A stretch of 17,694 nucleotides of DNA from Candidatus Korarchaeum sp. (GTDB lineage Archaea > Korarchaeota > Korarchaeia > Korarchaeales > Korarchaeaceae), in contig JAJHQZ010000015.1 in NCBI GenBank assembly GCA_020833055.1, positions 1 to 17,694 on the forward strand, read 5' to 3'. Positions 1 to 7,313 of this stretch are shown in pieces. The notes beneath the pieces are model-generated. The model saw only the letters and a list, made by a program, of their open reading frames with translations, was not told where the DNA came from and did not search any database. Positions within the stretch are counted from its first letter, which is position 1, and each line of letters opens with the position of its first letter. Made by a program: the position numbers and the translations under genes.

Positions 1-758
1 CTCCTGTACTTAGCGGCTCTGTTGGCTATTAGAGATGCTACTACTCCCGCGGGGACGCCTCCATCTATGTTGACTACAGCGAGCCCCAGCGAGCAGGACT
101 GGAGCATCGACATGAGCGCGCTCAACCCCCTGCCCCCGAAACCGTAGCCACTTGAGGAGGGGACTGCTATGACAGGGATATCAACTAGCCCCGCGACTAA
201 GGACGCTAGAGCCCCTTCCCTCCCCGCTACTACTATAAGTACATCTACGTCCTCTCTTATCATCTCCTTCAGCGGTTCGAAGAGCCTGTGAAGCCCCGCT
301 ATTCCAACATCATAAGCCCTCAGGACCTCGCAGCCCATCTCCTCAGCTATAACTCTGGCTTCCTCAGCGACCCGGATGTCAGAAGTTCCAGCTGTCAGTA
401 TACCGACTTTACCCCCCGTCCTCTCCACCCTGAACCCCTCCCTCTTAAGCACTACGATCCTCGCTCTCTCGTGCACTTCCACTATAGCCCCGGGCAAACT
501 GATCTTCATGAGATCTCCGCTCGCCCTACTTATTATAGCCCTCCCCACTTCATCGAGCATCCTCTTAGCTATCCCTAGTACTTCATCTGTGCTCTTCCCC
601 TCAGCTACTATTATCTCCGGGACCCCCCTCCTGATCCCCCTCCCGAGGTCTATCCGAGCTAGGCCCTCGATCTCAGTTATCTCGAATAACTTGAGGAGCT
701 TCTCAGCCTCATCTACAGATATCTCTCCCCTAGCTAACTTCTCCAGTATCTCCCTCAA
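1..758 (-). CDS. larB: LarB, NPN cofactor biosynthesis carboxylase/hydrolase (3' end beyond window)
   Basis: LarB carboxylates the pyridinium ring of nicotinic acid adenine dinucleotide and splits the phosphoanhydride, the first step to the nickel-pincer nucleotide (NPN) cofactor. I translated this frame by hand: 252 codons from a TTG at 758-756 run open to the window edge. The C-terminal two thirds is AIR-carboxylase (PurE)-like. It shows GKVGILTAGTSD (about 117-128), VAGREGALASLVAG (177-190), IPVIAVPSSSGYG (194-206) and LQSCSLGLAVVNIDGG (219-234). Cys222 falls where Lactiplantibacillus LarB has its catalytic Cys221. The usual family length is about 250, so only a few residues are probably missing. 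The TTG start is chosen because AGGAGGG (770-764) lies 5 bases upstream. The gene diverges from larC across 40 bases. Identity is confident; the exact start is likely. Confidence 0.93.
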   Translation of the reverse strand, partial: MREILEKLARGEISVDEAEKLLKLFEITEIEGLARIDLGRGIRRGVPEIIVAEGKSTDEVLGIAKRMLDEVGRAIISRASGDLMKISLPGAIVEVHERARIVVLKREGFRVERTGGKVGILTAGTSDIRVAEEARVIAEEMGCEVLRAYDVGIAGLHRLFEPLKEMIREDVDVLIVVAGREGALASLVAGLVDIPVIAVPSSSGYGFGGRGLSALMSMLQSCSLGLAVVNIDGGVPAGVVASLIANRAAKYR

Positions 759-768
759 ACAGACCCTC

Positions 769-791
769 CTTTATATAAGCGGATTTATAAT
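769..791. promoter_or_regulatory. Divergent larB/larC promoter region with two TATA-like boxes
   Basis: TTTATATAA at 770-778 is centred 25 bases before the larC ATG, as expected for a leaderless archaeal transcript. A second box, TTTATAA at 784-790, reads TTATAAA on the minus strand. It is the only TATA-like element upstream of larB, about 29 bases before its TTG. The larC box overlaps the larB ribosome-binding site (764-770), so the two promoters cannot be separated in space. Assigned by position and composition only. Confidence 0.55.
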
Positions 792-798
792 TCTAGCG

Positions 799-1989
799 AT
801 GATACTGATAGACTGCAGCTCCGGGATATCCGGCGATATGTTCCTAGCGGCTCTATTGGATTTGGGAGCTGATGAAAAGAAGGTATTGAGAGCTATAGAT
901 GAGATAGGGGAGCTCTTGAGCAAGATAGAGGTCAGGATAGGGGAAGTAAAGAGGAGGGGGATAAGGGCCAAGAAAGTCGACTTCTACTCTGAGAGCTGGC
1001 CCTCGCTGAGCGGGGAGGATCTCATAAATTACGTAGAGAGGTGCGTTGAGAAGTTGGATATCAGCGATGAAGCGAGGGGTTACGCGATAAGGGTGGCTGA
1101 GACTCTAGTTGAAGCTGAGAGAAGGGTGCATGGGGAAGCTCACCTCCACGAGATCGGTCAGCCAGATGCTATAGCTGAGATAGTAGGAGTTTCAGTGGCT
1201 CTCGATGACCTGAAGGCATTCAATACGACTGTTTACTCCACGCCCCTCGCGGTGGGCGGGGGCTTCGTGGAGAACTCCCACGGGAGGCTTCCAGTCCCGG
1301 CTCCAGTTACGCTAGAGATACTCAAGGGCTTCCCGATCTCAGGGGGGCCAGTGAGGGAGGAGCTAGCCACACCCACGGGGGCTTCCCTACTCGTAAACAT
1401 AGTAGACTCCGTTACTGAGCTCTATCCGATGATGAGGCCATCTGGAGTCGGATACGGTGCTGGGAGCAAGGAGCTGGAGATACCAAACGTGATCAGAATC
1501 GTCTCAGGCGAGCCACTGGATGCTAGGAGGGAGGAAGTCCTCATGATAGAGACGAATGTCGACGATGTGCCCGGGGAGGTGCTGGGTTACGCTTTAGATA
1601 AGCTAATGAAGGAGGGGGCGAGGGACGCTTTCATAATCCCCATAATAGCTAAGAAGGGCAGGCCCGGTCAGGTACTGAAGGCGATAGCTGACAGGGGTAA
1701 TGCTGAGCATCTGGCTAGGGTGATGATAGAGGAGACCGGGAGCCTGGGGGTTCGCGTATATAGATGCGAGAGGATCGTCCTGAATAGGGAGGTAGTGCCC
1801 GTTAAAGTGTCCGTGGATGGTCGAGAGTTCGAGGTGAGGGTGAAGGTGGCTGGCAGCTTGAGGGCGAAGCCTGAGTACGAGGACGTTAGGGAGATAGCTG
1901 AGAGGACGGGGAAGCCCCTCAGGGTGGTGATGAAGTTAGTTGAGGACAGGTTGAGGGAATATGGGGGAGCTCGAGGATCTAATAATTGA
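799..1989 (+). CDS. larC: LarC, nickel insertase for the NPN cofactor
   Basis: LarC (COG1641) inserts nickel into the pincer dinucleotide in a CTP-dependent step, completing the NPN cofactor. The 396-residue product opens with MILIDCSSGISGDMFLAALL, the typical LarC N terminus. It continues with HLHEIG (115-120), LAVGGGFVENSHGRLPVPAP (150-169), ELATPTGASLL (188-198), ETNVDDVPGE (251-260) and AKKGRPG (284-290). The frame stays open for 141 codons upstream of 799, but that part is antisense to larB and does not resemble LarC. ATG 799 fits both the family N terminus and the TATA box 25 bases upstream. The gene is one uninterrupted frame, whereas Lactiplantibacillus makes LarC from larC1/larC2 by programmed frameshifting. 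Its last 29 bases overlap larE, so the two are probably translationally coupled. Confidence 0.95.
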   Translation: MILIDCSSGISGDMFLAALLDLGADEKKVLRAIDEIGELLSKIEVRIGEVKRRGIRAKKVDFYSESWPSLSGEDLINYVERCVEKLDISDEARGYAIRVAETLVEAERRVHGEAHLHEIGQPDAIAEIVGVSVALDDLKAFNTTVYSTPLAVGGGFVENSHGRLPVPAPVTLEILKGFPISGGPVREELATPTGASLLVNIVDSVTELYPMMRPSGVGYGAGSKELEIPNVIRIVSGEPLDARREEVLMIETNVDDVPGEVLGYALDKLMKEGARDAFIIPIIAKKGRPGQVLKAIADRGNAEHLARVMIEETGSLGVRVYRCERIVLNREVVPVKVSVDGREFEVRVKVAGSLRAKPEYEDVREIAERTGKPLRVVMKLVEDRLREYGGARGSNN

Positions 1990-2743
1990 GAGGGGGAAGG
2001 ATGGAGTAATAATAGCCCTCTCAGGGGGACTTGATAGCTCGACTCTAGCTGCCTTATGCAAGAAACTGCTCGGAGACAAGGCGATAGCTGTGACAGTGGC
2101 TTCCGAGCTCCAGCCCGAGGAGGAGATAGAGGGAGCTAGGAGAGTTGCCGAGGAGATAGGGATAAGGCACATCCTGATAGAGATGAGCTTGCTGAAGGAG
2201 GAAGTTGCTAGGAACGGTCCGGATAGATGTTATCACTGCAAGAAGGCTATGTTCAGGAGGATTAGAGAGCTGGCGGAGGAGCTGGGGGTTAGGGAGATAT
2301 TCGATGGGACTAACGCATCAGACAGCTGGAGGCCCGGGATCGGGGCCCTGAGGGAGTTAGGGATAAGAAGCCCCTGGGCTGAATTAGGCTTCAGGAAGGA
2401 GGAGATAAGAGAGATATCTAGAAATCTAGGATTATCGGTCAGTGAGAAGGCTCCACAATCCTGCTTAGCCACTAGGATACCTTTCGGGGAGAGGATAACT
2501 CAAGAGAGGCTCATGAGGATATGGAGGGCTGAGAAGTTGATCAGGGAGCTGACTGGAGTGAAGATCCTCAGGGTGAGGGATCACGGGAGCATAGCTAGGA
2601 TAGAGGTCGGTAGGGATGAGCTGGCCTCCCTCCTAGATCCTCCCAAAATAGATGCGATAGTTAGGGGATTGAAGGGGCTGGGATTCAGGTACGTGACGCT
2701 GGATCTTGAGGGGTATAGGCCAGCGGATCCCCCTCCCCCATAA
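1961..2743 (+). CDS. larE: LarE, ATP-dependent sulfur transferase of NPN synthesis (three-cysteine type)
   Basis: LarE (COG1606) adenylates the dicarboxylated pyridinium mononucleotide and replaces its carboxylate oxygens with sulfur. The 260-residue protein has the PP-loop ATPase motif SGGLDSS at 21-27, then DRCYHCKKAMF (88-98), IFDGTNASD (113-121), PWAELGFRKEEIR (138-150) and the family signature SCLATRIPFG (167-176). Cys168 corresponds to the sacrificial Cys176 of Lactiplantibacillus LarE. Cys90 and Cys93 add a CxxC that the sacrificial type lacks. Three such cysteines are characteristic of LarE proteins that hold a [4Fe-4S] cluster and relay sulfide catalytically. The start lies inside the end of larC. 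The C terminus ends in a run of prolines at 257-260. Identity is certain; the iron-sulfur mechanism is inferred. Confidence 0.95.
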   Translation: MGELEDLIIERGKDGVIIALSGGLDSSTLAALCKKLLGDKAIAVTVASELQPEEEIEGARRVAEEIGIRHILIEMSLLKEEVARNGPDRCYHCKKAMFRRIRELAEELGVREIFDGTNASDSWRPGIGALRELGIRSPWAELGFRKEEIREISRNLGLSVSEKAPQSCLATRIPFGERITQERLMRIWRAEKLIRELTGVKILRVRDHGSIARIEVGRDELASLLDPPKIDAIVRGLKGLGFRYVTLDLEGYRPADPPPP

Positions 2744-2774
2744 AAATTCAGCGTGAGATGGGCGGCTGCCTCAT

Positions 2775-2790
2775 GGAAAAGTTTTTTGCG
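2775..2790 (+). promoter_or_regulatory. Possible promoter of the transporter-ubiD-ubiA operon
   Basis: The 67 bases between larE and the next gene contain GGAAAAGTTTTTTG (2775-2788), centred about 28 bases before the ATG at 2811. A similar purine-rich stretch followed by a T run precedes the gene at 13089. The T6 run (2782-2787) could instead, or also, act as a transcription stop for larE. Weak, positional evidence. Confidence 0.35.
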
Positions 2791-2810
2791 GATCCATAGT
2801 AGCTTAACTT

Positions 2811-3689
2811 ATGAAGTGGCACTACATCCTGATCTTAGCCCTGCTGCTCATAGCAGCTTACTTCATCATCCCGAGGGAGGGGAGGAGGGAAGTAGTAGTC
2901 GGGACGATACAGGGAGGGATAAGCACTCTCGATATAATGGAAGCTGACTGGATGAAGGTAGTCAGGTTCGATAAGCCCCTAGATCTATCTCAAGCCCTCT
3001 CCAGGGGAGAGGTGGATGTAGCTGTGATAACAGCTGAGATGTACGCTAAGTTCGCTGAGAGGGATAAGGATCTCAAGATAATAGCTGCCGATATGCTCCA
3101 GAACCAAGCTATAATAGGTATTGAAGATATCAGGGAGCTGAAGGGGAAGAGAGTGGGGGCCACGACAGCTAGCGGGACTTACGCTATGTTCCTAGCTTAT
3201 CTGAACCTCTCTGGATTGAGCCAGAAGGATATAATAATAGTTGATGCCCCTCCCCTCCAATTGGTTCAAGCTCTGGAGAGAAAAGACGTAGACGCTATCG
3301 TATGTTGGGAGCCGATAGCCTCCAAGCTCATAGCTAAGGGCTATAAGCACGTGGACTTCATAAAATTAGCTGAGAGGTACTTGGGGAGGAAGCCTGTTAT
3401 GCTGGTCTGGGTAGCTAAAGCGAGCTTCCTGGAGAGGCCGGAAGCCAAGGAGTTCGTAGAGATGAGGGAGAGAGCTGCATCGGAATGGGGGAAGAGGGCT
3501 CCTGAGGCCCTCAAGAAGTTGTACAATATGAGCGATGAGGAAATTAGTGTCCTGATGAGGAGGGTCGAGATAGTGAGGGGCCTCCCGAAGGGGGATATAA
3601 TAGCGGCTTGGGAGCTGGCTTCAGCGGGCGGTTACATAAGCGAGGGATTGATAGAGGAGCTCAAGGGGAGGGCCTTCTGGGAGGGCTGA
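2811..3689 (+). CDS. ABC importer substrate-binding protein, NMT1/SsuA type, membrane anchored
   Basis: This is the extracytoplasmic binding protein of an SsuABC/TauABC-like ABC importer. The 292-residue product starts with a short basic end and one hydrophobic segment (about 5-20) with no lipobox cysteine, so it is probably held by an uncleaved signal anchor. The periplasmic-binding fold follows. Family marks are LSQALSRGEVDVAVITAEMY (48-67), the domain-crossing IRELKGKRVGATTASGTYA, and LVQALERKDVDAIVCWEPIA, which matches the usual QALxxGxVDAixxWEP pattern of NMT1/SsuA proteins. The substrate cannot be read from sequence; relatives bind sulfonates, thiamine precursors and aromatic acids. It is followed after 2 bases by its permease. 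It resembles the MqnA/MqnD fold, but the membrane anchor and the ABC neighbours make transport the better call. Confidence 0.85.
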   Translation: MKWHYILILALLLIAAYFIIPREGRREVVVGTIQGGISTLDIMEADWMKVVRFDKPLDLSQALSRGEVDVAVITAEMYAKFAERDKDLKIIAADMLQNQAIIGIEDIRELKGKRVGATTASGTYAMFLAYLNLSGLSQKDIIIVDAPPLQLVQALERKDVDAIVCWEPIASKLIAKGYKHVDFIKLAERYLGRKPVMLVWVAKASFLERPEAKEFVEMRERAASEWGKRAPEALKKLYNMSDEEISVLMRRVEIVRGLPKGDIIAAWELASAGGYISEGLIEELKGRAFWEG

Positions 3690-3691
3690 AG

Positions 3692-4420
3692 TTGATCAAG
3701 ATAGGGGCCCTCTCATCCTTCATCTTACTCTTATTGCTTTGGGAAGCTATATCCCTTCCCGGACTCCTCCCATCCCCTCTATCCACTTTAAGATATATAG
3801 CGAGCTTAGACCCTGATTTGATAGCCCTTCACACGGTGATAACTCTCTACAATAGTTTCGCTGGCTTCTCTCTTTCTATGCTCCTCTCTTTAGCCTTAGG
3901 ATTCCTCTCTCACAGGAATGAGTTCATCAGGGGCTTCTCGATTGGGATATGCTCGATATTCAATAGCACATCGGCCCTGATATGGTCCCTAGTCTTAGTA
4001 TCTACTATAGGTATACTCAGCCCCCTCCCCCCTATACTAGTGGCCTCAGCGGTCTCCCTCCCGCAGCTACTCTCAGCAACAATAGCTGCCCTGGATTCAG
4101 TCGATAAGAACTTGATAGAGGCCGTGAGATCCCTAGGAGGGAGCTCAGCTAACGAGTACTTAGATGTGATAATACCGGGATCCCTCCCGATGATAATAGC
4201 TGCCTCCAGGGTGGCCCTCGGCCTCTCCCTCAGGATAAGCGTAGTGGCTGAGGCCTTCGGCTCCAGCGGTGGGATAGGCTATATGATAATGAGATCCTAC
4301 AACTTAGCCGATGCCCCCGGAGTCCTCGCGTGGTCCCTCATATTGATAGCATTGGTGCTCGCTCTGGACAGGCTCTTGCTCATGCCAGTTGAGGAGAGGT
4401 CGAGCTCATGGCTGAAGTGA
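3692..4420 (+). CDS. ABC importer permease, SsuC/TauC (BPD_transp_1) type
   Basis: This is the membrane subunit of the importer encoded with the binding protein before it and the ATPase after it. It has 242 residues and about six hydrophobic segments. The EAA loop, which contacts the ATPase, reads EAVRSLGGSSANEYLDVIIP, followed by GSLPMIIAASRVALG, typical of SsuC/TauC permeases. I chose the TTG at 3692 because GGAGGG (3680-3685) sits 6 bases upstream and because the hydrophobic N terminus LIKIGALSSFILLLLLWEA then follows directly. An ATG at 3608 is in frame but lies deep inside the preceding gene and would add a non-hydrophobic, unlikely leader. The end overlaps the ATPase gene by 13 bases. 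Confidence 0.88.
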   Translation: MIKIGALSSFILLLLLWEAISLPGLLPSPLSTLRYIASLDPDLIALHTVITLYNSFAGFSLSMLLSLALGFLSHRNEFIRGFSIGICSIFNSTSALIWSLVLVSTIGILSPLPPILVASAVSLPQLLSATIAALDSVDKNLIEAVRSLGGSSANEYLDVIIPGSLPMIIAASRVALGLSLRISVVAEAFGSSGGIGYMIMRSYNLADAPGVLAWSLILIALVLALDRLLLMPVEERSSSWLK

Positions 4421-5124
4421 TCTTGGAGGCTCTTGGGATAAGGAAGAGCTTCAGCGAACTAGTGCTAGATGGTATAAGCTTGAGGCTGGAGAGAGGGGAG
4501 ATACTGGGGATAGTGGGCCCGAACTCATGCGGTAAAACTACCCTATTGAGGATATTGGCCGGATTGGAGGGCTCCTATGAGGGGGAAGTCAGGAGGAATG
4601 GTAGCTTGAGCATAGTGTTCCAAGAGGACAGGTTGCTGCCCTGGAAGACTCTCATGGAGAATATATGCCTCGGTCTGAAGTACGCTGGGAGGAGGGATAT
4701 TGAGAGAGCGTTGAATTACGCTAGGAGGCTTGGGATAAGTGAGGAGGATCTCAGGAGCTTCCCTAGGAGGGTTAGCGGTGGGACTAGGAGGAAAGCCGCT
4801 ATAGTTAGAGCCCTCGCCCTGGAGCCGGAGATAATACTGATGGACGAGCCATTCACAGGCCTAGATTTCAGCACTATAGTGACTCTAAGGTCCTCCCTAG
4901 CGGATCTCCTGAGGGAGAGGGGGATTTCAGCTATAATAGTGTCGCATCAACTCGAGGACCTGCTAACTGTAGTAGATAGATGCTTAGTAATGACGCCGAA
5001 GCCCTCTAAGATAGGGGCCGAGCTTAATATGAGGGGGATGGGGTTGGAGGAGAGGGTAAACGCGCTCAAGGATGTTTTGATGAGGATGGTGAGCGATCAT
5101 GGGCCTCAGGGATTTCCTGAATAA
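4408..5124 (+). CDS. ABC importer ATP-binding protein, SsuB/TauB type
   Basis: This is the ATPase subunit that powers the importer. The 238-residue protein has Walker A GPNSCGKT (37-44), a Q-loop at Q72 (VFQEDRLLPW, typical of the SsuB/TauB class), signature VSGGT (122-126), Walker B IILMDE (142-147) and the switch histidine at 180 (IVSH). The signature continues SGGTRRK, whereas SGGQRQR or SGGMRQR is usual; the two glycines are kept, so it should be active. The ribosome-binding site GAGGAGAGGT (4391-4400) lies inside the permease gene. The 3' end overlaps ubiD by 26 bases, which physically ties the transporter to the decarboxylase. Confidence 0.92.
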   Translation: MAEVILEALGIRKSFSELVLDGISLRLERGEILGIVGPNSCGKTTLLRILAGLEGSYEGEVRRNGSLSIVFQEDRLLPWKTLMENICLGLKYAGRRDIERALNYARRLGISEEDLRSFPRRVSGGTRRKAAIVRALALEPEIILMDEPFTGLDFSTIVTLRSSLADLLRERGISAIIVSHQLEDLLTVVDRCLVMTPKPSKIGAELNMRGMGLEERVNALKDVLMRMVSDHGPQGFPE

Positions 5125-6511
5125 ACTGGAGGAAATTGGAGAGCTCAGGAGAGTGAAGGCTAGGGTTAGCGTAGATCTGGAGATAGCTGAGATACTGAGG
5201 AGGGTGGCTAGAGGAGGGCCCGCTTTACTATTCGAGAACATAGAGGGCTTCGATGGATGGAGGCTAGTGGGCAACATATTCTCGAAGGCTGAGAGGGTGA
5301 AGCTAGCCCTCAACTGCGATCCGGAGGAGGCGGGGAGTAAGTTAGTGAGCATGATAAGGGCCCCTCCTCTCAGCCTCCCGGATAAAGTGAGGATGCTGAG
5401 CGATGTAATATCCCTGGGGAGGCACCTCCCGAAGCTGAGCGGTGCGGATTGGAAGAAGGGGAAGTGGGATAGAGTCGATCTCGAGAGGATACCGGCTATA
5501 AGGACATGGCCCAAGGATGCCTCGAGGTTCTTCACCTTCCCGATAGTGATAACTAAGGATCCTGAGACCGGAGTGCACCATCTAGGGGTCTACAGGATGC
5601 AGTTGATGGATAGCAAAACTACTGGGATGCACTGGCATGTGCATAAGAGAGGGGCCGCTTACATGAGGAAGTATAGAGGTAGTATGCCCGTAGCTGTCGC
5701 TGTTGGCGTCGATCCAGCTCTAGCTTTCACTGCAGTCGCTCCAGTGCCCGAAGGGATAGATAGCTACGTTTTCGCTGGCATTATAACAGGAAGATCCTTT
5801 GAAGTGAGCAGAGGGGAGCTCACGGATCTGCTCATACCCTCCGATGCTGAGTTAGTTATAGAGGGCGAAGTGCCCCTGGATGAAGTGAGGCTCGAGGGAC
5901 CCTTCGGGGATCACATGGGTTACTACACTCCACCCTCCCCCTTCCCCGTGTTCAGAGCTGGGGCTATTTACACAGTAGAGGATCCGATATTCCACGCGAC
6001 GGTAGTGGGCTACCCCTGGCTGGAGGACTCCGTCATAGGGAAGGGGATAGAGAGGCTCTTCCTCCCTCTGGCCAGGATGATAATCCCAGAGCTAGTGGAT
6101 ATGAACATACCTGAGTACGGGCTCTTCCACGGCTTAGCTATAATATCGATAAGGAAGCGGTACCCAGGTCAAGCGAGGAGCGTAGCCATGGGGCTCCTCG
6201 GGATAGGCCAGTTCTCCCTCACTAAGATAGTAGTGGTCGTCGATGAGGACGTGAACGTCCACGATATCAATGAGGTGATATACGCTATAGCTACTACAGT
6301 GGACCCGAGGAGGGATGTTCAGATAATAGAGAACGCTGTGACAGATGAGCTAGATCACGCTAGCTCAACTCCGAGGCTGGGGAGCAAGATGATAATAGAC
6401 GCCACTAGGAAGCTCAGGGAGGAGCTGGGCAGGGAGTGGCCCGAGAGGGTGGAGCCGGATCCCGAAGTCGCTAAGAGAGTGGATGAGAGGTGGAGGGAGT
6501 TTGGGATATAG
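5099..6511 (+). CDS. ubiD: UbiD-family prenylated-FMN-dependent decarboxylase
   Basis: UbiD enzymes reversibly decarboxylate aromatic or alpha,beta-unsaturated acids using prenylated FMN, which a UbiX partner supplies (none is in this window). The 470-residue length is typical. Visible marks are TGVHHLGVYRMQ (157-168) with the conserved active-site arginine R166, HWHVHKRGA (178-186), and LEGPFGDHMGYY (265-276) with the catalytic acid pair. In this pair the second acid is Asp271 where characterised Fdc1 has Glu. GYPWLEDSVIGK (304-315) follows. The start is inside the ATPase gene, with GGTGA (5088-5092) 6 bases upstream. The coding region overlaps ubiA. Together with a UbiA-type prenyltransferase this suggests quinone-like synthesis, as in MqnL/MqnP or UbiD/UbiA. 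Family call is sure; the substrate is unknown. Confidence 0.93.
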   Translation: MGLRDFLNKLEEIGELRRVKARVSVDLEIAEILRRVARGGPALLFENIEGFDGWRLVGNIFSKAERVKLALNCDPEEAGSKLVSMIRAPPLSLPDKVRMLSDVISLGRHLPKLSGADWKKGKWDRVDLERIPAIRTWPKDASRFFTFPIVITKDPETGVHHLGVYRMQLMDSKTTGMHWHVHKRGAAYMRKYRGSMPVAVAVGVDPALAFTAVAPVPEGIDSYVFAGIITGRSFEVSRGELTDLLIPSDAELVIEGEVPLDEVRLEGPFGDHMGYYTPPSPFPVFRAGAIYTVEDPIFHATVVGYPWLEDSVIGKGIERLFLPLARMIIPELVDMNIPEYGLFHGLAIISIRKRYPGQARSVAMGLLGIGQFSLTKIVVVVDEDVNVHDINEVIYAIATTVDPRRDVQIIENAVTDELDHASSTPRLGSKMIIDATRKLREELGREWPERVEPDPEVAKRVDERWREFGI

Positions 6512-7313
6512 GACTTACTTGGAGATGCTCAGGTTACCTCACACACTCTTCAGCCTCCCCTTCGCTTATGTAGGAGCCTTAGCTGCTGGCCTCAGGGATC
6601 CCCTAGACGCTCTCATGGTGGGAGTAGCCCTGTTCTCAGCTAGATCCGTGGCTATACTCTCAAATGATCTAGTGGACAGGGAGATAGATGCGTTAAATCC
6701 TAGGACAGCTAGCAGACCCTTAGTGACTGGGGAAGCTGATCCATCAAAGGTGTCCATGTTAATAGCTTTATTCTCAGTTATATTCGTGCTATCAGCCCTC
6801 TACTTCAACTTCCTCTGCTTCCTCCTCTCCTTCCCCATACTCTTAGCTGAGCTCTCATATCCCTTCGCGAAGAGGATACACTGCTTCCCCCACTTCCACT
6901 TAGGAGCTGTATTAGGCGCCTCTCCCCTTGCAGGATTCATAGCTATCTCGGACAGTCTCAAGGGCCTACCCTGGAGCTACTCCATATCCCTAGCCCTATG
7001 GGTGGCCGGCTTCGATATAATATACTCGATGCAAGATATTGATTTCGACAGGAAGTTCGGGATAAAATCCATTCCTTCATGCTTCGGGGAATCCTTCGCG
7101 CTTAACTCAGCCTCGGCATGCCATCTCCTCTCCTTCCTATCTTTGCTCCCCTCCGTGAGGGGTCCCTACTCCCTAGCCTCCCTCATGGCATTCGGTACTA
7201 TCCTCCTGATCGAGAACGTTGAGGCCAGGAGGGGGAGGTATAAGGAGGCCTTCGACCTTAACATAATATCAGGTCTCATCCTGGGGCTCGGATTCATGAT
7301 AGACCTCATCTAA
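6501..7313 (+). CDS. UbiA-family polyprenyltransferase
   Basis: This is a membrane enzyme that transfers a polyprenyl chain onto an aromatic acceptor. The 270-residue product has about eight membrane segments. Both aspartate motifs that bind the Mg-prenyl diphosphate are intact: NDLVDREID (55-63) and QDIDFDRKFG (178-187). The N terminus YLEMLRLPHTLFSLPFA and IKSIPSCFG after the second motif resemble the 4-hydroxybenzoate-polyprenyltransferase-like 'UbiA_other' group found with UbiD in menaquinone (futalosine) pathways. I chose TTG 6501 because GGAGGG (6492-6497) lies just before it; an ATG at 6483 would add six residues but has no clear ribosome-binding site. It overlaps ubiD by 11 bases or more. 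Its last 45 bases overlap the convergent phosphoesterase gene. Digeranylgeranylglyceryl phosphate synthase is a less likely alternative. Confidence 0.87.
   Translation: MGYRTYLEMLRLPHTLFSLPFAYVGALAAGLRDPLDALMVGVALFSARSVAILSNDLVDREIDALNPRTASRPLVTGEADPSKVSMLIALFSVIFVLSALYFNFLCFLLSFPILLAELSYPFAKRIHCFPHFHLGAVLGASPLAGFIAISDSLKGLPWSYSISLALWVAGFDIIYSMQDIDFDRKFGIKSIPSCFGESFALNSASACHLLSFLSLLPSVRGPYSLASLMAFGTILLIENVEARRGRYKEAFDLNIISGLILGLGFMIDLI

Noticed and set aside
376-798. In-frame extension of larC by 141 codons upstream of ATG 799
   Set aside because: It is antisense to larB, is rich in Ser, Pro and Leu like a shadow frame, and LarC proteins normally begin at the DCxSGISGDM segment.
2811-3689. 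The binding protein as a menaquinone enzyme of the MqnA/MqnD type
   Set aside because: It shares the periplasmic-binding fold, but it has an N-terminal membrane anchor and is followed directly by a permease and an ATPase.
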